From NCBI RefSeq assembly GCF_001650495.1, contig NZ_LWCS01000054.1, forward strand, positions 1 through 64,000: a stretch of 64,000 bases of DNA, in the 5' to 3' direction. A program made the translations under genes and the position numbers. This DNA comes from Mycolicibacterium iranicum (GTDB lineage Bacteria > Actinomycetota > Actinomycetes > Mycobacteriales > Mycobacteriaceae). The stretch's first letter is position 1, and the number at the start of each line of letters is the position of its first letter. This document shows positions 1 through 8,589 of the stretch, piece after piece. The notes below the pieces were generated by a model. The model worked only from the letters and a program-made list of their open reading frames with translations, did no database searches and was not told the origin of the DNA.

Positions 1-5
1 CTCCC

Positions 6-641
6 ATGGAACCGGGCGCGTCCTTCGTCGACGACTTCGAACGCGCCGAAACCCCCGCGGGACTCGACCGGGACTGGGAGTTGCGCGGAGCCGAGCCCGG
101 CAAACCCACGCTTCCGGTGCAGACGGGCGCCTTCATCCGAGATGGCCACTATGTGTCCTCCGACGACAGCAACACCTACGCCGTCCAGACACTGGGCGAC
201 GTCGTCCGCCGTGTCGGCGCGGAGGGCCGCTGGACGAAGATCGGAGACGGCGGGTACGAGACCCTGATCATGGGAATCGCGGCGGACGACACCCTGAGCG
301 GAAACCAGCTGCAACTCGTCATCACGCCGGCCGGGTGGGAACTGCGCAGACATCCCGACGGCGACTCGTCCGAGTCGGTGGGCAAGGCCACGTTCGACCC
401 GCCCCTGGCGGTCAACGGCACGTACCGCTTCGAGATGGACGTCGACGACGAATCGGTGACGGTGCGCGTCGCGGGGGTCGAGAAGAGGGTGCAGGTCGAC
501 ACCGTCGGATTGCTCGGTGAGCGCGTGTACTGGCAGCACTACTCCTCGCCGGACGAGCTTCCGATCGGGGCGAAGTTCTGCGTCGACATGGTGTGGGCAG
601 CCGAGCAGGGCAAGCCACTGTCACCCGTCCCCGCTCAATGA
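6..641 (+). CDS. Probable C-terminal part of a concanavalin-like secreted or surface protein
   Basis: The reading frame is open to the left edge, so the ATG at 6 may be internal and the true start may lie outside the window. The 211 visible residues open with a VDDFERAE segment followed by a Trp (DRDWEL). This resembles the start of a concanavalin A/laminin-G-like beta-sandwich (xDDFxRxxGxLGxxW), and the rest reads as alternating beta strands. No catalytic motif or membrane segment is visible. A strong hairpin follows three bases after the TGA. The domain assignment is inference from strand pattern; the function is unknown. Confidence 0.6.
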   Translation: MEPGASFVDDFERAETPAGLDRDWELRGAEPGKPTLPVQTGAFIRDGHYVSSDDSNTYAVQTLGDVVRRVGAEGRWTKIGDGGYETLIMGIAADDTLSGNQLQLVITPAGWELRRHPDGDSSESVGKATFDPPLAVNGTYRFEMDVDDESVTVRVAGVEKRVQVDTVGLLGERVYWQHYSSPDELPIGAKFCVDMVWAAEQGKPLSPVPAQ

Positions 642-643
642 GT

Positions 644-667
644 CAGGCCCCCTCGAAAGGGGGCCTG
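644..667. terminator. Bidirectional intrinsic terminator
   Basis: A ten-base-pair perfect stem with a four-base loop (CAGGCCCCCT, loop CGAA, AGGGGGCCTG) lies between the end of the upstream gene and the 3' end of the opposing tRNA-Tyr gene. Its symmetry and position suit termination of both converging transcripts. There is no long T run, which is common in high-GC actinobacteria. Confidence 0.75.
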
Positions 668-674
668 ATCAGCG

Positions 675-757
675 TGGCAGGTACAGGATTCGAACCTGTG
701 TAGGCGTTAGCCGACGGATTTACAGTCCGCTCCCATTGGCCGCTCGGGCAACCTGCC
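675..757 (-). tRNA. tRNA-Tyr (anticodon GTA)
   Basis: Read on the minus strand, the 83-nt sequence has a seven-base acceptor stem (GGCAGGT paired with ACCTGCC), discriminator A, a T-loop GGTTCGAATCC and an anticodon loop CTGTAAA giving anticodon GTA. A long class II variable arm is present, as expected for bacterial tRNA-Tyr. The 3' CCA is not encoded. The gene converges on the upstream coding region across the shared hairpin. Confidence 0.95.
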
Positions 758-901
758 TGGGTGCTACCCGCGCTTGAGCGCGCACAGCAGGATATAACGA
801 GGACCGCACCCCGACACAAATCGCCAGGGTGGTTTGGCCCTCACTGCGGCCTGCGACCAAGATGGACGCAAGCACAACACCACGAGGGAGGGACGGGTCC
901 A

Positions 902-1393
902 ATGGCGGATTCATCGTTCGACGTCGTCAGCAAGGTCGATCGCCAGGAAGTCGACAACGCGCTCAACCAGGCTGCCAAGGAATTGGCGACGCGGTTCGAC
1001 TTCCGCGGTACCGACACCACGATCGAGTGGCAGGGCGAAGAGGGCATCATCATCGTGTCGTCCACCGAGGAGCGAGCCAAGGCCGCCGTCGACGTCTTCA
1101 AGGAAAAGCTGATCCGTCGCGACATCTCGATGAAGGCATTCGACGCCGGTGACCCGCAGCCGTCGGGCAAGACCTACAAGGTGATCGGCAGCATCAAACA
1201 GGGCATCAGCAGCGAGGACGCCAAAAAGGTCACCAAGATCATCCGCGACGAGGGCCCCAAGGGCGTCAAGGCGCAGATCCAGGGCGACGAGATCCGCGTC
1301 AGCTCCAAGAAGCGCGACGATCTGCAGGCCGTCATCGCTCTGCTCAAGGGCGCCGACCTCGATATCGCCCTGCAGTTCGTCAACTACCGCTAG
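902..1393 (+). CDS. yajQ: YajQ family (DUF520) nucleotide-binding protein
   Basis: This 163-residue protein is full length for the YajQ family: two ferredoxin-like half domains, beginning MADSSFDVVSKVD and ending in a conserved LQFVNYR tail. The ATG at 902 is chosen because it follows a purine-rich stretch (GAGGGAGGGACGG) and gives the usual family N-terminus; the frame extends upstream but that extension is not conserved-looking. YajQ proteins bind nucleotides, and cyclic di-GMP in some species, and can act as effectors on transcription factors; what they do in mycobacteria is not settled. It precedes gpsA with a 119-nt gap that contains its neighbour's own promoter-like element. Confidence 0.95.
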   Translation: MADSSFDVVSKVDRQEVDNALNQAAKELATRFDFRGTDTTIEWQGEEGIIIVSSTEERAKAAVDVFKEKLIRRDISMKAFDAGDPQPSGKTYKVIGSIKQGISSEDAKKVTKIIRDEGPKGVKAQIQGDEIRVSSKKRDDLQAVIALLKGADLDIALQFVNYR

Positions 1394-1500
1394 TCCCGTA
1401 ACGCTGCGGCCTAGCCGCGTTGCACTAGCCACTTGACTTCGCGATCGCTGTTTCCGCCGTGGCGTTGAGCAACTGCCAGCGCAGCCGAGCAAACCCGCCC

Positions 1501-1506
1501 TAGGGT
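1501..1506 (+). promoter_or_regulatory. Leaderless-type -10 element of gpsA
   Basis: TAGGGT fits the mycobacterial TAnnnT -10 consensus and ends six bases before the gpsA ATG. That places the expected transcription start at the start codon, the layout of a leaderless mRNA. No ribosome-binding site precedes the ATG, which agrees with this reading. Position-based inference. Confidence 0.5.
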
Positions 1507-1512
1507 GTCGGA

Positions 1513-2538
1513 ATGGCACCTGCGCAACGTGAACCCAAAGTCGTTGTTCTCGGGGGCGGCTCGTGGGGAACCACCGTCGCGTCCATCTGCGCCAGGCGCG
1601 GTCCGACGCTGCAGTGGGTCCGCTCGCAGGAGACGGCCGACGACATCAACAAGAATCACCGCAACTCCAAGTACCTCGGGGACGAGGTCGAGCTGGCCGA
1701 CACGCTACGCGCCACCACGGATTTCACCGAGGCCGCCGAATGCGCTGACGTCATTGTCATGGGCGTGCCGTCGCACGGCTTCCGTGGCGTGCTGACCGAA
1801 TTGGCCACACAGCTGCGGCCATGGGTTCCGGTGGTCTCACTGGTGAAGGGCCTCGAGCAGGGCACCAATTACCGGATGAGCCAGATCGTCGACGAAATCC
1901 TGCCCGGCCACCCGGCGGGCATCCTCGCCGGCCCGAACATCGCCCGCGAGGTGGCCGACGGATATGCGGCCGCGTCGGTGTTGGCGATGCCGGACCAGCA
2001 TCTCGCCGCAAACCTCGCAGGGCTGTTCCGCACCAAGCGTTTTCGCACCTACACCACCGACGACGTGGTCGGTGTGGAGATGGCGGGGGCGCTGAAGAAC
2101 GTCTACGCCATCGCCGTGGGCATGGGCTTTGCCCTCGGGATCGGCGAAAACACCCGAGCGATGGTGATGGCGCGCGCCGTGGCCGAGATGTCGAAACTCG
2201 GCGTGGCGATGGGCGGCAACCGCGACACGTTCGCCGGCCTGGCGGGCATGGGCGATCTGATCGTGACGTGCACGTCGCAGCGCAGCCGCAACCGGCACGT
2301 CGGCGAGCAACTCGGCAAGGGCAAGACGGTTGAGGAGATCATCGCCGCCATGAACCAGGTCGCCGAAGGCGTCAAGGCTGCCAGCGTGATCATGGAGTTC
2401 GCCGACAAGTACGGCATCTCGATGCCGATCGCCCGCGAAGTGGACGGTGTCGTGAACCACGGGTCGTCGGTCGAGCAGGCCTATCGGGGACTCATGGTCG
2501 AAAAGCCGGGGCACGAGGTGCACGGCTCGGGCTTCTGA
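1513..2538 (+). CDS. gpsA: Glycerol-3-phosphate dehydrogenase [NAD(P)+]
   Basis: GpsA reduces dihydroxyacetone phosphate to sn-glycerol 3-phosphate in the cytosol, supplying the backbone for phospholipids. The 341 residues are normal family length. An N-terminal Rossmann motif GGGSWG (residues 14-19) binds the nucleotide, LAGPNIAREV is the family signature region, and the catalytic lysine sits in GALKNVYA (Lys195). The glycerol-phosphate end of the site is marked by the TCTSQRSRNR stretch. In M. tuberculosis the copy next to yajQ is called gpdA1. A flavin monooxygenase gene that I recall between the two in that species is absent here. Confidence 0.95.
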   Translation: MAPAQREPKVVVLGGGSWGTTVASICARRGPTLQWVRSQETADDINKNHRNSKYLGDEVELADTLRATTDFTEAAECADVIVMGVPSHGFRGVLTELATQLRPWVPVVSLVKGLEQGTNYRMSQIVDEILPGHPAGILAGPNIAREVADGYAAASVLAMPDQHLAANLAGLFRTKRFRTYTTDDVVGVEMAGALKNVYAIAVGMGFALGIGENTRAMVMARAVAEMSKLGVAMGGNRDTFAGLAGMGDLIVTCTSQRSRNRHVGEQLGKGKTVEEIIAAMNQVAEGVKAASVIMEFADKYGISMPIAREVDGVVNHGSSVEQAYRGLMVEKPGHEVHGSGF

Positions 2539-2541
2539 AGC

Positions 2542-3075
2542 TCAGTTGAAGTAGGGGTTGGTGCCTTCGGGGCGCGCCACGAGCGGATTGACCTGGTTGA
2601 CGATCCAGGTGGCGCCGGGGCTGACGACGAAGCCGGACTGGTTGACGGAGTCGACGCAGGCGGTTGTCGCGCCGTCACCGCCGCAGCTGACCGTCCCGAA
2701 GCTGATCCGCGTGTTCGGTGGCAGTGCGTTGACCGGTTCGGTCACGATCGGTCCGCCAACCGAACCGAATCCCGGCACGACGCCGGACCGGCCGCTGACC
2801 AGATTGGCGCCGTTGGGCGCTCCGGGCAGGACGCCGCTGCACCCGTACGGGCCAGAGCGCTGCACCATGCAGGTCAGGCCGGCCGTGGTGAACGCATACG
2901 ACGAGCCGCTGTACACCGCGAAATCCTGCGGGTTGGCCGGTGTGTAGGCGTTGACGTTCGGGGGTGGCGGCGGTGGAGGTGGGGGCGCCGGCTGCGCCGC
3001 GGCCACGCCGGACGCGCCGAACACACCAGCCGCGGCGACGCACACGGCAGCAACGACAGATCGGCTCGACACCAT
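2542..3075 (-). CDS. Small secreted cysteine-containing protein, paralogue A
   Basis: This 177-residue protein has a Sec signal peptide ending near AAA-QPAP, then a run of nine or more prolines and a compact domain. It is a paralogue of the next gene: both share N-VNA, NP-D, YAF, a C-V/M-x2-xG-YGCSG-LP-AP-GAN-VSG block, LPPN-R-SF-TVSCG, C-(D/N)-N-SGFV. Four cysteines are conserved between the pair and probably form two disulfides. ATG 3075 is preferred; a GTG sits directly upstream at 3078. It converges on gpsA with a three-base gap. No function is known to me; mycobacterial secreted hypothetical families of this kind are common. Confidence 0.8.
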   Translation of the reverse strand: MVSSRSVVAAVCVAAAGVFGASGVAAAQPAPPPPPPPPPNVNAYTPANPQDFAVYSGSSYAFTTAGLTCMVQRSGPYGCSGVLPGAPNGANLVSGRSGVVPGFGSVGGPIVTEPVNALPPNTRISFGTVSCGGDGATTACVDSVNQSGFVVSPGATWIVNQVNPLVARPEGTNPYFN

Positions 3076-3111
3076 CACAGCCTAAGTGTCGTCACCGGGA
3101 CCGGCAGTGTT

Positions 3112-3582
3112 TCAGAACGCATACGAACCGGTCGGGCTGATGACAAACCCGGACTGGTTGAACGTGTTGATGCACGACGTTGCGAATCCATCGTTGCCGC
3201 AGCTGACGGTCTTGAAGCTCAGCCTGCTGTTGGGCGGCAGCGCCGGAGCGTTCTCGACGAAGCCGTACATCGGCTGTGCCGAGTTGGCGAAGCCGACACC
3301 GCCGCCGGCATGGCCGGAAACCATGTTCGCGCCGCCCGGGGCTGCGGGCAGTGGACCGCTGCAGCCGTAGCTGCCGGAACCCCGGTCCAGCACGCACGTC
3401 ACACCGTCGAGGGCGCTGAAGGCGTACCAGTTGCCGTCGTTGGCTGAGTAGTCCTTCGGGTTCGCCAGCGCCATCGCGTTGACGTTGGGCGCGGGCTGCG
3501 CCGATGCGAGGCCCGACGTTCCGAGCGATGCCGCTCCGCAGGCCGCCGCGATGATCATCAATCTGCTCAGCACGGACCACAC
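3112..3582 (-). CDS. Small secreted cysteine-containing protein, paralogue B
   Basis: This 156-residue secreted protein has a hydrophobic signal segment ending ASA-QPAP and the same domain as its downstream neighbour, without the polyproline linker. Conserved landmarks are NVNAMALANP, YAF, TCV, YGCSG, GANMVSG, LPPNSRLSF, TVSCG and NQSGFV. It lies 36 bases upstream of paralogue A in the same direction, so the two form a tandem duplication and probably one transcript. In-frame starts are GTG 3582, GTG 3573 and ATG 3558; the longest gives the best signal-peptide n-region. Function unknown. Confidence 0.78.
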   Translation of the reverse strand: MWSVLSRLMIIAAACGAASLGTSGLASAQPAPNVNAMALANPKDYSANDGNWYAFSALDGVTCVLDRGSGSYGCSGPLPAAPGGANMVSGHAGGGVGFANSAQPMYGFVENAPALPPNSRLSFKTVSCGNDGFATSCINTFNQSGFVISPTGSYAF

Positions 3583-3642
3583 CCTAGATCGGCGCGGGAG
3601 GCGGTGCAGGTCCCGGCCCGAAAGTCTGACGGCAGCGTCAGC

Positions 3643-5229
3643 TCAGGAGATCTGGCTGAGCGAATACTGACGTGCCCACGCCACGGCTATCTGCGCACCC
3701 CCGGCCAGGTTCGGCGGATGCTTTTCCGACGCGTCGAGCTGAAGGGCGAGATGCATCGGGCCCGGCGGGAAGTGCGAGGTGTTCGTCGTCCGCCACACCG
3801 GCACGCTGTCCACGTAGATGGTGATCGCGGTGGGCGTCCAGCTGACCGCGTAGTTGTGCCATTCGGTGGCGTCGACGTTCGTCACCCCGGCCTCGGTGAG
3901 GTCGAGCGCGGAATAGTGCAGGTGATGGCTCACGTGCTGACGTTTCGCGTCGGCGACCACCTCGACGAAGTCGACCTCGCCGCCGACCGGCCAGTTCTCG
4001 GCGTCCGGCCAGAGCAGCGCGACGGCGTGGTAGTCGACTGCCCCTTCGGGGACCCGCATCCGCACCTCCCAGGCTCCGTACTTCTGGCCACCGCCCCAGG
4101 TCAGCCCCCCGGTGTTGCCGAAGGCGTCGCCGGTGATCACCATGACGCCGTCGACGAATGAGATCGCACGCGGCGTCCGCCGTCCCCACCCGTTGTGACC
4201 GACAGAGTCGTAGACGACCCAGCCGTCCAGCGACGACGGCCCGCTGAAGCGGGTCTCCCGCGGGGCGCCCCACCCGTAGCGGCCCGCCGCCGTCGCGGCA
4301 CCGAGCTCGACCGTCGTCGTAGCCGTCGAGCCGAACCCGGGAACGAGGAGGCCCATGAGCCCATGGATGCGCCAGCCGTTCTCCTCGGCGTCGTCGCTGA
4401 CCTGCACGGAGAACAGGTCGCCGCCGTCGAACACCGAGCCTGCTGCAGGGCGGTACACGAATGAGCCGTCGTCGTCGATCGTGACGGTCGCACCGGCCGC
4501 GAGGGCTCTCGCCGAGTACGTCAGGACGTCACCGTCGGCGTCGTCGGCCAGGATCACGCCGGTGACACTGCCGTCCGACCGAACCTCTACCTCGTCGGGT
4601 TCCTGCGAGACGGTCGGGGTCTTGTTGAAGAACGTCCGCTGAATCCAGGTGAAGAACGACGGGCTCTCCGTGTCGGCTGCCGCACGGGCCAGGGCTGCGA
4701 AGGTAGCTGGGGGCTCGGCATCGTCGTTACTGCTCGCCGCGTCGTGGGGCTTCTCGGTGGACGGGCGGGGGGCGTCGACAGCTGTCTCCTGCGCGTCGAG
4801 GTCCCCATCGTCGGCGTGCAGGTCGGCGTCGTCGGAGGGCTTTGTCGTGTCCCGTTTCCGGGTGCGACGGTCGCCCTCGTCCTCGGCGGGGTCTTCGTCC
4901 TCTGCGACAGGGGTCTCGTCGGCGCCCTCAGCATCGGCATCGCCGTCGGACGTTGCCGCTCCCTCGTCCCCGCCGGTGTCGGCGGCATCGTCGTCGGAGT
5001 GTCCTTCTGCGGCGTCCTTCCGCGACGTGCGTTCCGCGGCGTCGGTGCCGCCGTTAGCGGATGGGCCTGCTGCGTCGCTCGAATCCGAACCGGCACCGGT
5101 TTCGGCGGACGCCGGCGCCGGCGTCCCGGCGAGGAGGAAACAGGCGGTCGCGCCACCGGTGAACGCCACAGCGGCGCCGACCCGGGACATCGAGATGCTG
5201 TGGGACTGCAAGGAATTGCTCGGCGTCAT
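3643..5229 (-). CDS. Secreted GH16-family glycoside hydrolase with acidic linker and cadherin-like domain
   Basis: The order in 528 residues is: signal peptide (about 1-42, cut near ASA), a disordered region extremely rich in Asp, Glu, Ala and Ser (about 43-185), a small beta domain with DDDGSFVYRP (about 205-310), and a C-terminal GH16-like jelly roll (about 315-528). The GH16 catalytic signature ExDxxE is present as EVDFVE (Glu418, Asp420, Glu423), with flanking aromatic residues typical of beta-glucan hydrolases. The substrate cannot be read from sequence; laminarin-like or other beta-1,3/1,4 glucans are usual. The acidic region plus cadherin/VCBS-like module is shared with the large protein at 44-47 kb. 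It ends 60 bases before the paralogue B start. Confidence 0.85.
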   Translation of the reverse strand: MTPSNSLQSHSISMSRVGAAVAFTGGATACFLLAGTPAPASAETGAGSDSSDAAGPSANGGTDAAERTSRKDAAEGHSDDDAADTGGDEGAATSDGDADAEGADETPVAEDEDPAEDEGDRRTRKRDTTKPSDDADLHADDGDLDAQETAVDAPRPSTEKPHDAASSNDDAEPPATFAALARAAADTESPSFFTWIQRTFFNKTPTVSQEPDEVEVRSDGSVTGVILADDADGDVLTYSARALAAGATVTIDDDGSFVYRPAAGSVFDGGDLFSVQVSDDAEENGWRIHGLMGLLVPGFGSTATTTVELGAATAAGRYGWGAPRETRFSGPSSLDGWVVYDSVGHNGWGRRTPRAISFVDGVMVITGDAFGNTGGLTWGGGQKYGAWEVRMRVPEGAVDYHAVALLWPDAENWPVGGEVDFVEVVADAKRQHVSHHLHYSALDLTEAGVTNVDATEWHNYAVSWTPTAITIYVDSVPVWRTTNTSHFPPGPMHLALQLDASEKHPPNLAGGAQIAVAWARQYSLSQIS

Positions 5230-5332
5230 AACCAGACACTAGGCGGCGATTTCGTTTCGCGCGCAACCACCTCGCGCATGGCCGGATGCCCGTTGAGCTG
5301 GCACTTTCGCCGATGTTGGCAACCGGATTTGC

Positions 5333-6232
5333 TCAGTACAGGCCGGGGCCCTGACCGGGGCCGCCGTATCCACGGCCCGCCATCGCTTCCAGACGCGCGA
5401 TGCGATCGGCGATCGGCGGGTGCGTGGAGAAGAGCTTGCCGATCTTCTCGCCTGCCCGGAACGGGTTGGCGATCATCAGGTGCGCCTGATCGGCCAGCTG
5501 CGGCTCGGGCGGCAGCGGGGCCCGCTCCACGCCGGCGCTGATCTTGCGCAGCGCACTGGCCAGAGCCAGCGGATCACCGGTCAGCTCGGCGCCGGACTGG
5601 TCGGCCTGGTACTCGCGCGACCGCGACACCGCCAGGCGGATGACCGTCGCGGCGATCGGCCCGAGCAGCGAAACCAGAAGAATGGCAAAGGGATTCGTGC
5701 CGCCGTCGCGGTTTCCGCCGAACATGCTGGCGAAGAAAGCGAGGTTGGCCAGGGCGGTGATCACCGTCGCCATGGCACCGGCGACACAGGAGATGAGGAT
5801 GTCGCGGTTGTACACGTGGGACAACTCGTGGCCGAGCACGGCCCGCAACTCGCGTTCGTTCAGGATCTGCAGGATGCCCGTCGTACAGCACACGGCGGCG
5901 TTGCGGGGGTTGCGTCCGGTCGCGAAGGCGTTGGGGGCGGCGGTGTCGCTGATGTAGAGCCGCGGCATGGGCTGGCGCGCCGTCGTGGCCAGCTCCCGCA
6001 CGATCCGGTACATCACCGGCGCCTGCATCTCGTTCACCGGCTGGGCGTGCATGGCGCGCAGGGCGAGCTTGTCGCTGTTGAAGTAGACGTAGGCGTTCAT
6101 GCCGAGCGCGAACAGCACCGCCAGAAACATGATGTTGCGCCCGAACATGGCGCCGACCCCGACGATGAGACCTGAGAACAGCACCAGCAACAGGAAGGTC
6201 TTCGCCCTGTTCGCGTGCGGATGCCAAGTCAT
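5333..6232 (-). CDS. htpX: HtpX membrane zinc metalloprotease
   Basis: HtpX is an M48 protease of the cytoplasmic membrane that degrades misfolded membrane proteins. The 299-residue product has two N-terminal membrane segments (about 12-48), then the zinc site HELSH at residues 135-139, further hydrophobic segments around 150-190 and the downstream SREYQAD motif supplying the third ligand. The ATG at 6232 gives the family start MTWHPHANRAKTF; the frame is open far upstream but that extension overlaps grcC out of frame and is not real. It follows grcC by 77 bases on the same strand, the same order as I recall in M. tuberculosis. A glycine/proline-rich tail ends in GLY. Confidence 0.95.
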   Translation of the reverse strand: MTWHPHANRAKTFLLLVLFSGLIVGVGAMFGRNIMFLAVLFALGMNAYVYFNSDKLALRAMHAQPVNEMQAPVMYRIVRELATTARQPMPRLYISDTAAPNAFATGRNPRNAAVCCTTGILQILNERELRAVLGHELSHVYNRDILISCVAGAMATVITALANLAFFASMFGGNRDGGTNPFAILLVSLLGPIAATVIRLAVSRSREYQADQSGAELTGDPLALASALRKISAGVERAPLPPEPQLADQAHLMIANPFRAGEKIGKLFSTHPPIADRIARLEAMAGRGYGGPGQGPGLY

Positions 6233-6309
6233 TGTGGGTTCCTCCTCCGGAAACCTGCGTGAGTCATCGCAAAGGCAACGACCGGACCCCCCTGTGGGTT
6301 CCGGACCGG

Positions 6310-7317
6310 TCAGCCGTCGCGATTGACCGTGTACTGGACCAGGCTGGCGAGCGCCTGCCGACCGGGGAGGTCGGGAAGTTGGGCGAGTTCGGCTTCGGCC
6401 TCCTCGGCGTAGGAGGCCACGGTTTCCTTGGCCTTCCTGATGCCGTCGGAGGCACGCAGCAACCTGAGTGCCTCGGCCAGATCGGCGTCGTTGGTGACGG
6501 GGCCTTTCAGCAGTTCGCGGAGCCGGTCGGCGTCCGGGCCCGTTTCGCGCAGCGCGTAGAGCACCGGCAGGGTGTGCACGCCCTCGCGGAGGTCCGTTCC
6601 CGGAACCTTCCCCGACTCGTCGGGGTCGCTGTCGATGTCGATGATGTCGTCGGAGATCTGGAACGCGGTCCCCACGATGCCGCCGAGCCTGGCCAACCGC
6701 TCGACCTGCGCCTCGTCGGCACCGGAGAACGTCGCCCCGAACCGGCCCGACGCCGAGATCAGGCAGGCCGTCTTCTCGTAGACGACCTTGAGGTAGTGAT
6801 CGATCGAGTCGACCTGGTCGGCGCTGCCGCGGGTCTCGCGCATCTGACCGGTCACCAGGAGCGCGAATGTGTCGGCGATGATGCGCACCGCGTCGGGGCC
6901 GAGCTTGCTGACCAGGCGGGACGCGGTGGCGAACAGATAATCGCCCGCCAGGATCGCGATGTTGTTGCCCCAGCGGGCATTGGCGCTCGGGGCGCCGCGA
7001 CGGACCTGCGCCTCGTCCATGACGTCGTCGTGATACAGCGTTGCCAGGTGCACCAGCTCGATGACGGCGCCGGCGACCGTGACCTGCCATGCGTCAGGCT
7101 CGGGCCCCAGTTGGGCCGACAGCACGGTGAAGAGGGGGCGGAATCGCTTGCCGCCCGCCTGGAAGAGGTGTTGGACGGCCTCGGACATCAGGACGTCGGC
7201 TTTGCCCAGCTCATCGGACATCAGAGCTTCGATTCGGGCAACCCCGTCGCGGACGTCCTGGGCGAACTGGGCATCGCCGAAGTCCACTCCCGCCACCACA
7301 TTCGCCGGTGTCCTCAC
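6310..7317 (-). CDS. grcC: Long-chain polyprenyl diphosphate synthase (trans-prenyltransferase)
   Basis: The enzyme condenses isopentenyl diphosphate units onto an allylic primer to build an all-trans chain, here most likely the menaquinone tail. It has both aspartate-rich motifs: DDVMD at residues 97-101 and DDIID at 223-227, plus the GKRFRP motif near residue 56. The GTG at 7317 (VRTPANVV) is chosen because it gives 335 residues, the length I recall for the M. tuberculosis GrcC1; an ATG nine codons upstream would overlap the divergent menJ start. Only 21 bases separate this start from menJ, so the promoters must overlap. Chain length cannot be assigned from sequence alone. Confidence 0.92.
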   Translation of the reverse strand: MRTPANVVAGVDFGDAQFAQDVRDGVARIEALMSDELGKADVLMSEAVQHLFQAGGKRFRPLFTVLSAQLGPEPDAWQVTVAGAVIELVHLATLYHDDVMDEAQVRRGAPSANARWGNNIAILAGDYLFATASRLVSKLGPDAVRIIADTFALLVTGQMRETRGSADQVDSIDHYLKVVYEKTACLISASGRFGATFSGADEAQVERLARLGGIVGTAFQISDDIIDIDSDPDESGKVPGTDLREGVHTLPVLYALRETGPDADRLRELLKGPVTNDADLAEALRLLRASDGIRKAKETVASYAEEAEAELAQLPDLPGRQALASLVQYTVNRDG

Positions 7318-7325
7318 ACAGCCAA

Positions 7326-7331
7326 CATACT
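7326..7331 (+). promoter_or_regulatory. Possible leaderless -10 element of menJ
   Basis: CATACT ends seven bases before the menJ ATG and keeps the two most constrained -10 positions (A at 2, T at 6). With only 21 bases between the divergent grcC and menJ starts, a leaderless transcript is the simplest arrangement. Confidence 0.4.
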
Positions 7332-7338
7332 GGGAAGC

Positions 7339-8589
7339 ATGCACTCACCGGCGGGCGGAGCAATCCGGGGTTCCTCGAGCGCCGACATCGTGGTCGTCGG
7401 GGCGGGACCGGCCGGGTCGTCGGCCGCGGCGTGGGCGGCCAGGGCAGGCCACGACGTCTTGGTCATCGACTCCGCTCAGTTCCCCCGCGACAAGGCATGT
7501 GGCGACGGGCTGACACCGCGGGCAGTGTCCGAGTTGCGCCGGCTCGGGCTCGGCGACTGGCTTGACGGCCGGATCGCGCACCGGGGATTGCGGATGTCGG
7601 GCTTCGGTGCGGACGTCGAGGTGACATGGCCGGGTCCGTCCTTCCCGTCGTTCAGCAGCGCCGTGCCCCGCACCGAGCTCGACGAACGCATCCGGCTGGT
7701 CGCCGTCGACGACGGCGCGAAGATGAAGCTGGGCGCCAAAGCTGTTTCGGTGGAGAAGGATTCGCGAGGTCTCGTGTCCGGCGTGGTGCTGGACTCCGGT
7801 GAGGTCGTGACGTGTTCGTCGGTGATCGTGGCCGACGGGGCGCGGTCGACGCTGGGCCGGGCGCTGGGACGCGAATGGCACAAGGAGACGGTCTACGGGG
7901 TGGCGATCCGCGGGTACATCGCGACGCCCCGGGCCAACGAGCCGTGGATCACGTCGCACCTCGAGCTGCGGTCCCCGTCAGGCGAGGTGCTGCCCGGCTA
8001 CGGCTGGATCTTCCCGCTGGGCAACGGCGAGGTGAACATCGGCGTGGGCGCGCTGGCCACGGCGAAACGCCCTGCGGACGCGGGACTGCGGCCGCTGCTG
8101 AACTATTACACCGACCTGCGTCGCGCCGAGTGGGACTTCAAGGGTGACCCGCGGGCGGGGCTGTCGGCGCTGCTGCCGATGGGTGGCGCCGCGTCGGGGG
8201 TGGCCGGCCCGAACTGGATGCTGATCGGCGATGCCGCCGCGTGCGTGAACCCGCTGAACGGTGAAGGTATCGACTACGGCTTGGAAACCGGGCGGTTGGC
8301 GGTGTCGCTGCTGGGGTCCGGCGCGTACACGGACGCCTGGCCGTCGGTGTTGCACACGCACTATGCGCGGGGCTTCTCCGTGGCCCGCCGCTTGGCGCTG
8401 CTGTTGACCTATCCGCGGTTCCTGCCTCTGACCGGGCCAGTCGCGATGAGATCGGCGGCGTTGATGAAGATCGCCGTTCGGGTGATGGGCAACTTCGTGA
8501 CCGACGAGGACGAGGATCTGGTCGCCCGGGTCTGGCGCGGCGCGGGCACGCTGTCGCGAAGGATCGACGAACGCCGCCCGTTCACGTGA
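7339..8589 (+). CDS. menJ: Menaquinone reductase MenJ (geranylgeranyl reductase family)
   Basis: MenJ is an FAD enzyme that saturates one isoprene unit of menaquinone-9, giving the MK-9(II-H2) form typical of mycobacteria. The 416-residue protein has the Rossmann FAD motif GAGPAG at residues 21-26, the geranylgeranyl-reductase signature FPRDKACGDGLTP (about 48-60) with its conserved Cys, and the second FAD motif GDAAACVNPLNGEG. The ATG at 7339 lies 21 bases from the divergent grcC start, joining tail synthesis and tail modification in one regulatory region. The stop overlaps the next start as GTGA. The orthologue in M. tuberculosis is Rv0561c. Confidence 0.92.
   Translation: MHSPAGGAIRGSSSADIVVVGAGPAGSSAAAWAARAGHDVLVIDSAQFPRDKACGDGLTPRAVSELRRLGLGDWLDGRIAHRGLRMSGFGADVEVTWPGPSFPSFSSAVPRTELDERIRLVAVDDGAKMKLGAKAVSVEKDSRGLVSGVVLDSGEVVTCSSVIVADGARSTLGRALGREWHKETVYGVAIRGYIATPRANEPWITSHLELRSPSGEVLPGYGWIFPLGNGEVNIGVGALATAKRPADAGLRPLLNYYTDLRRAEWDFKGDPRAGLSALLPMGGAASGVAGPNWMLIGDAAACVNPLNGEGIDYGLETGRLAVSLLGSGAYTDAWPSVLHTHYARGFSVARRLALLLTYPRFLPLTGPVAMRSAALMKIAVRVMGNFVTDEDEDLVARVWRGAGTLSRRIDERRPFT

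Noticed and set aside
3604..4161. Long open frame on the plus strand opposite the GH16 gene
   Set aside because: It runs antisense to a gene with a clear catalytic motif and signal peptide; its composition is the Arg/Gly/His-rich pattern of a shadow frame.
6232..7338. Plus-strand open frame extending menJ far upstream
   Set aside because: It overlaps grcC on the opposite strand; MenJ homology begins at ATG 7339, where a -10-like element and short intergenic gap fit.
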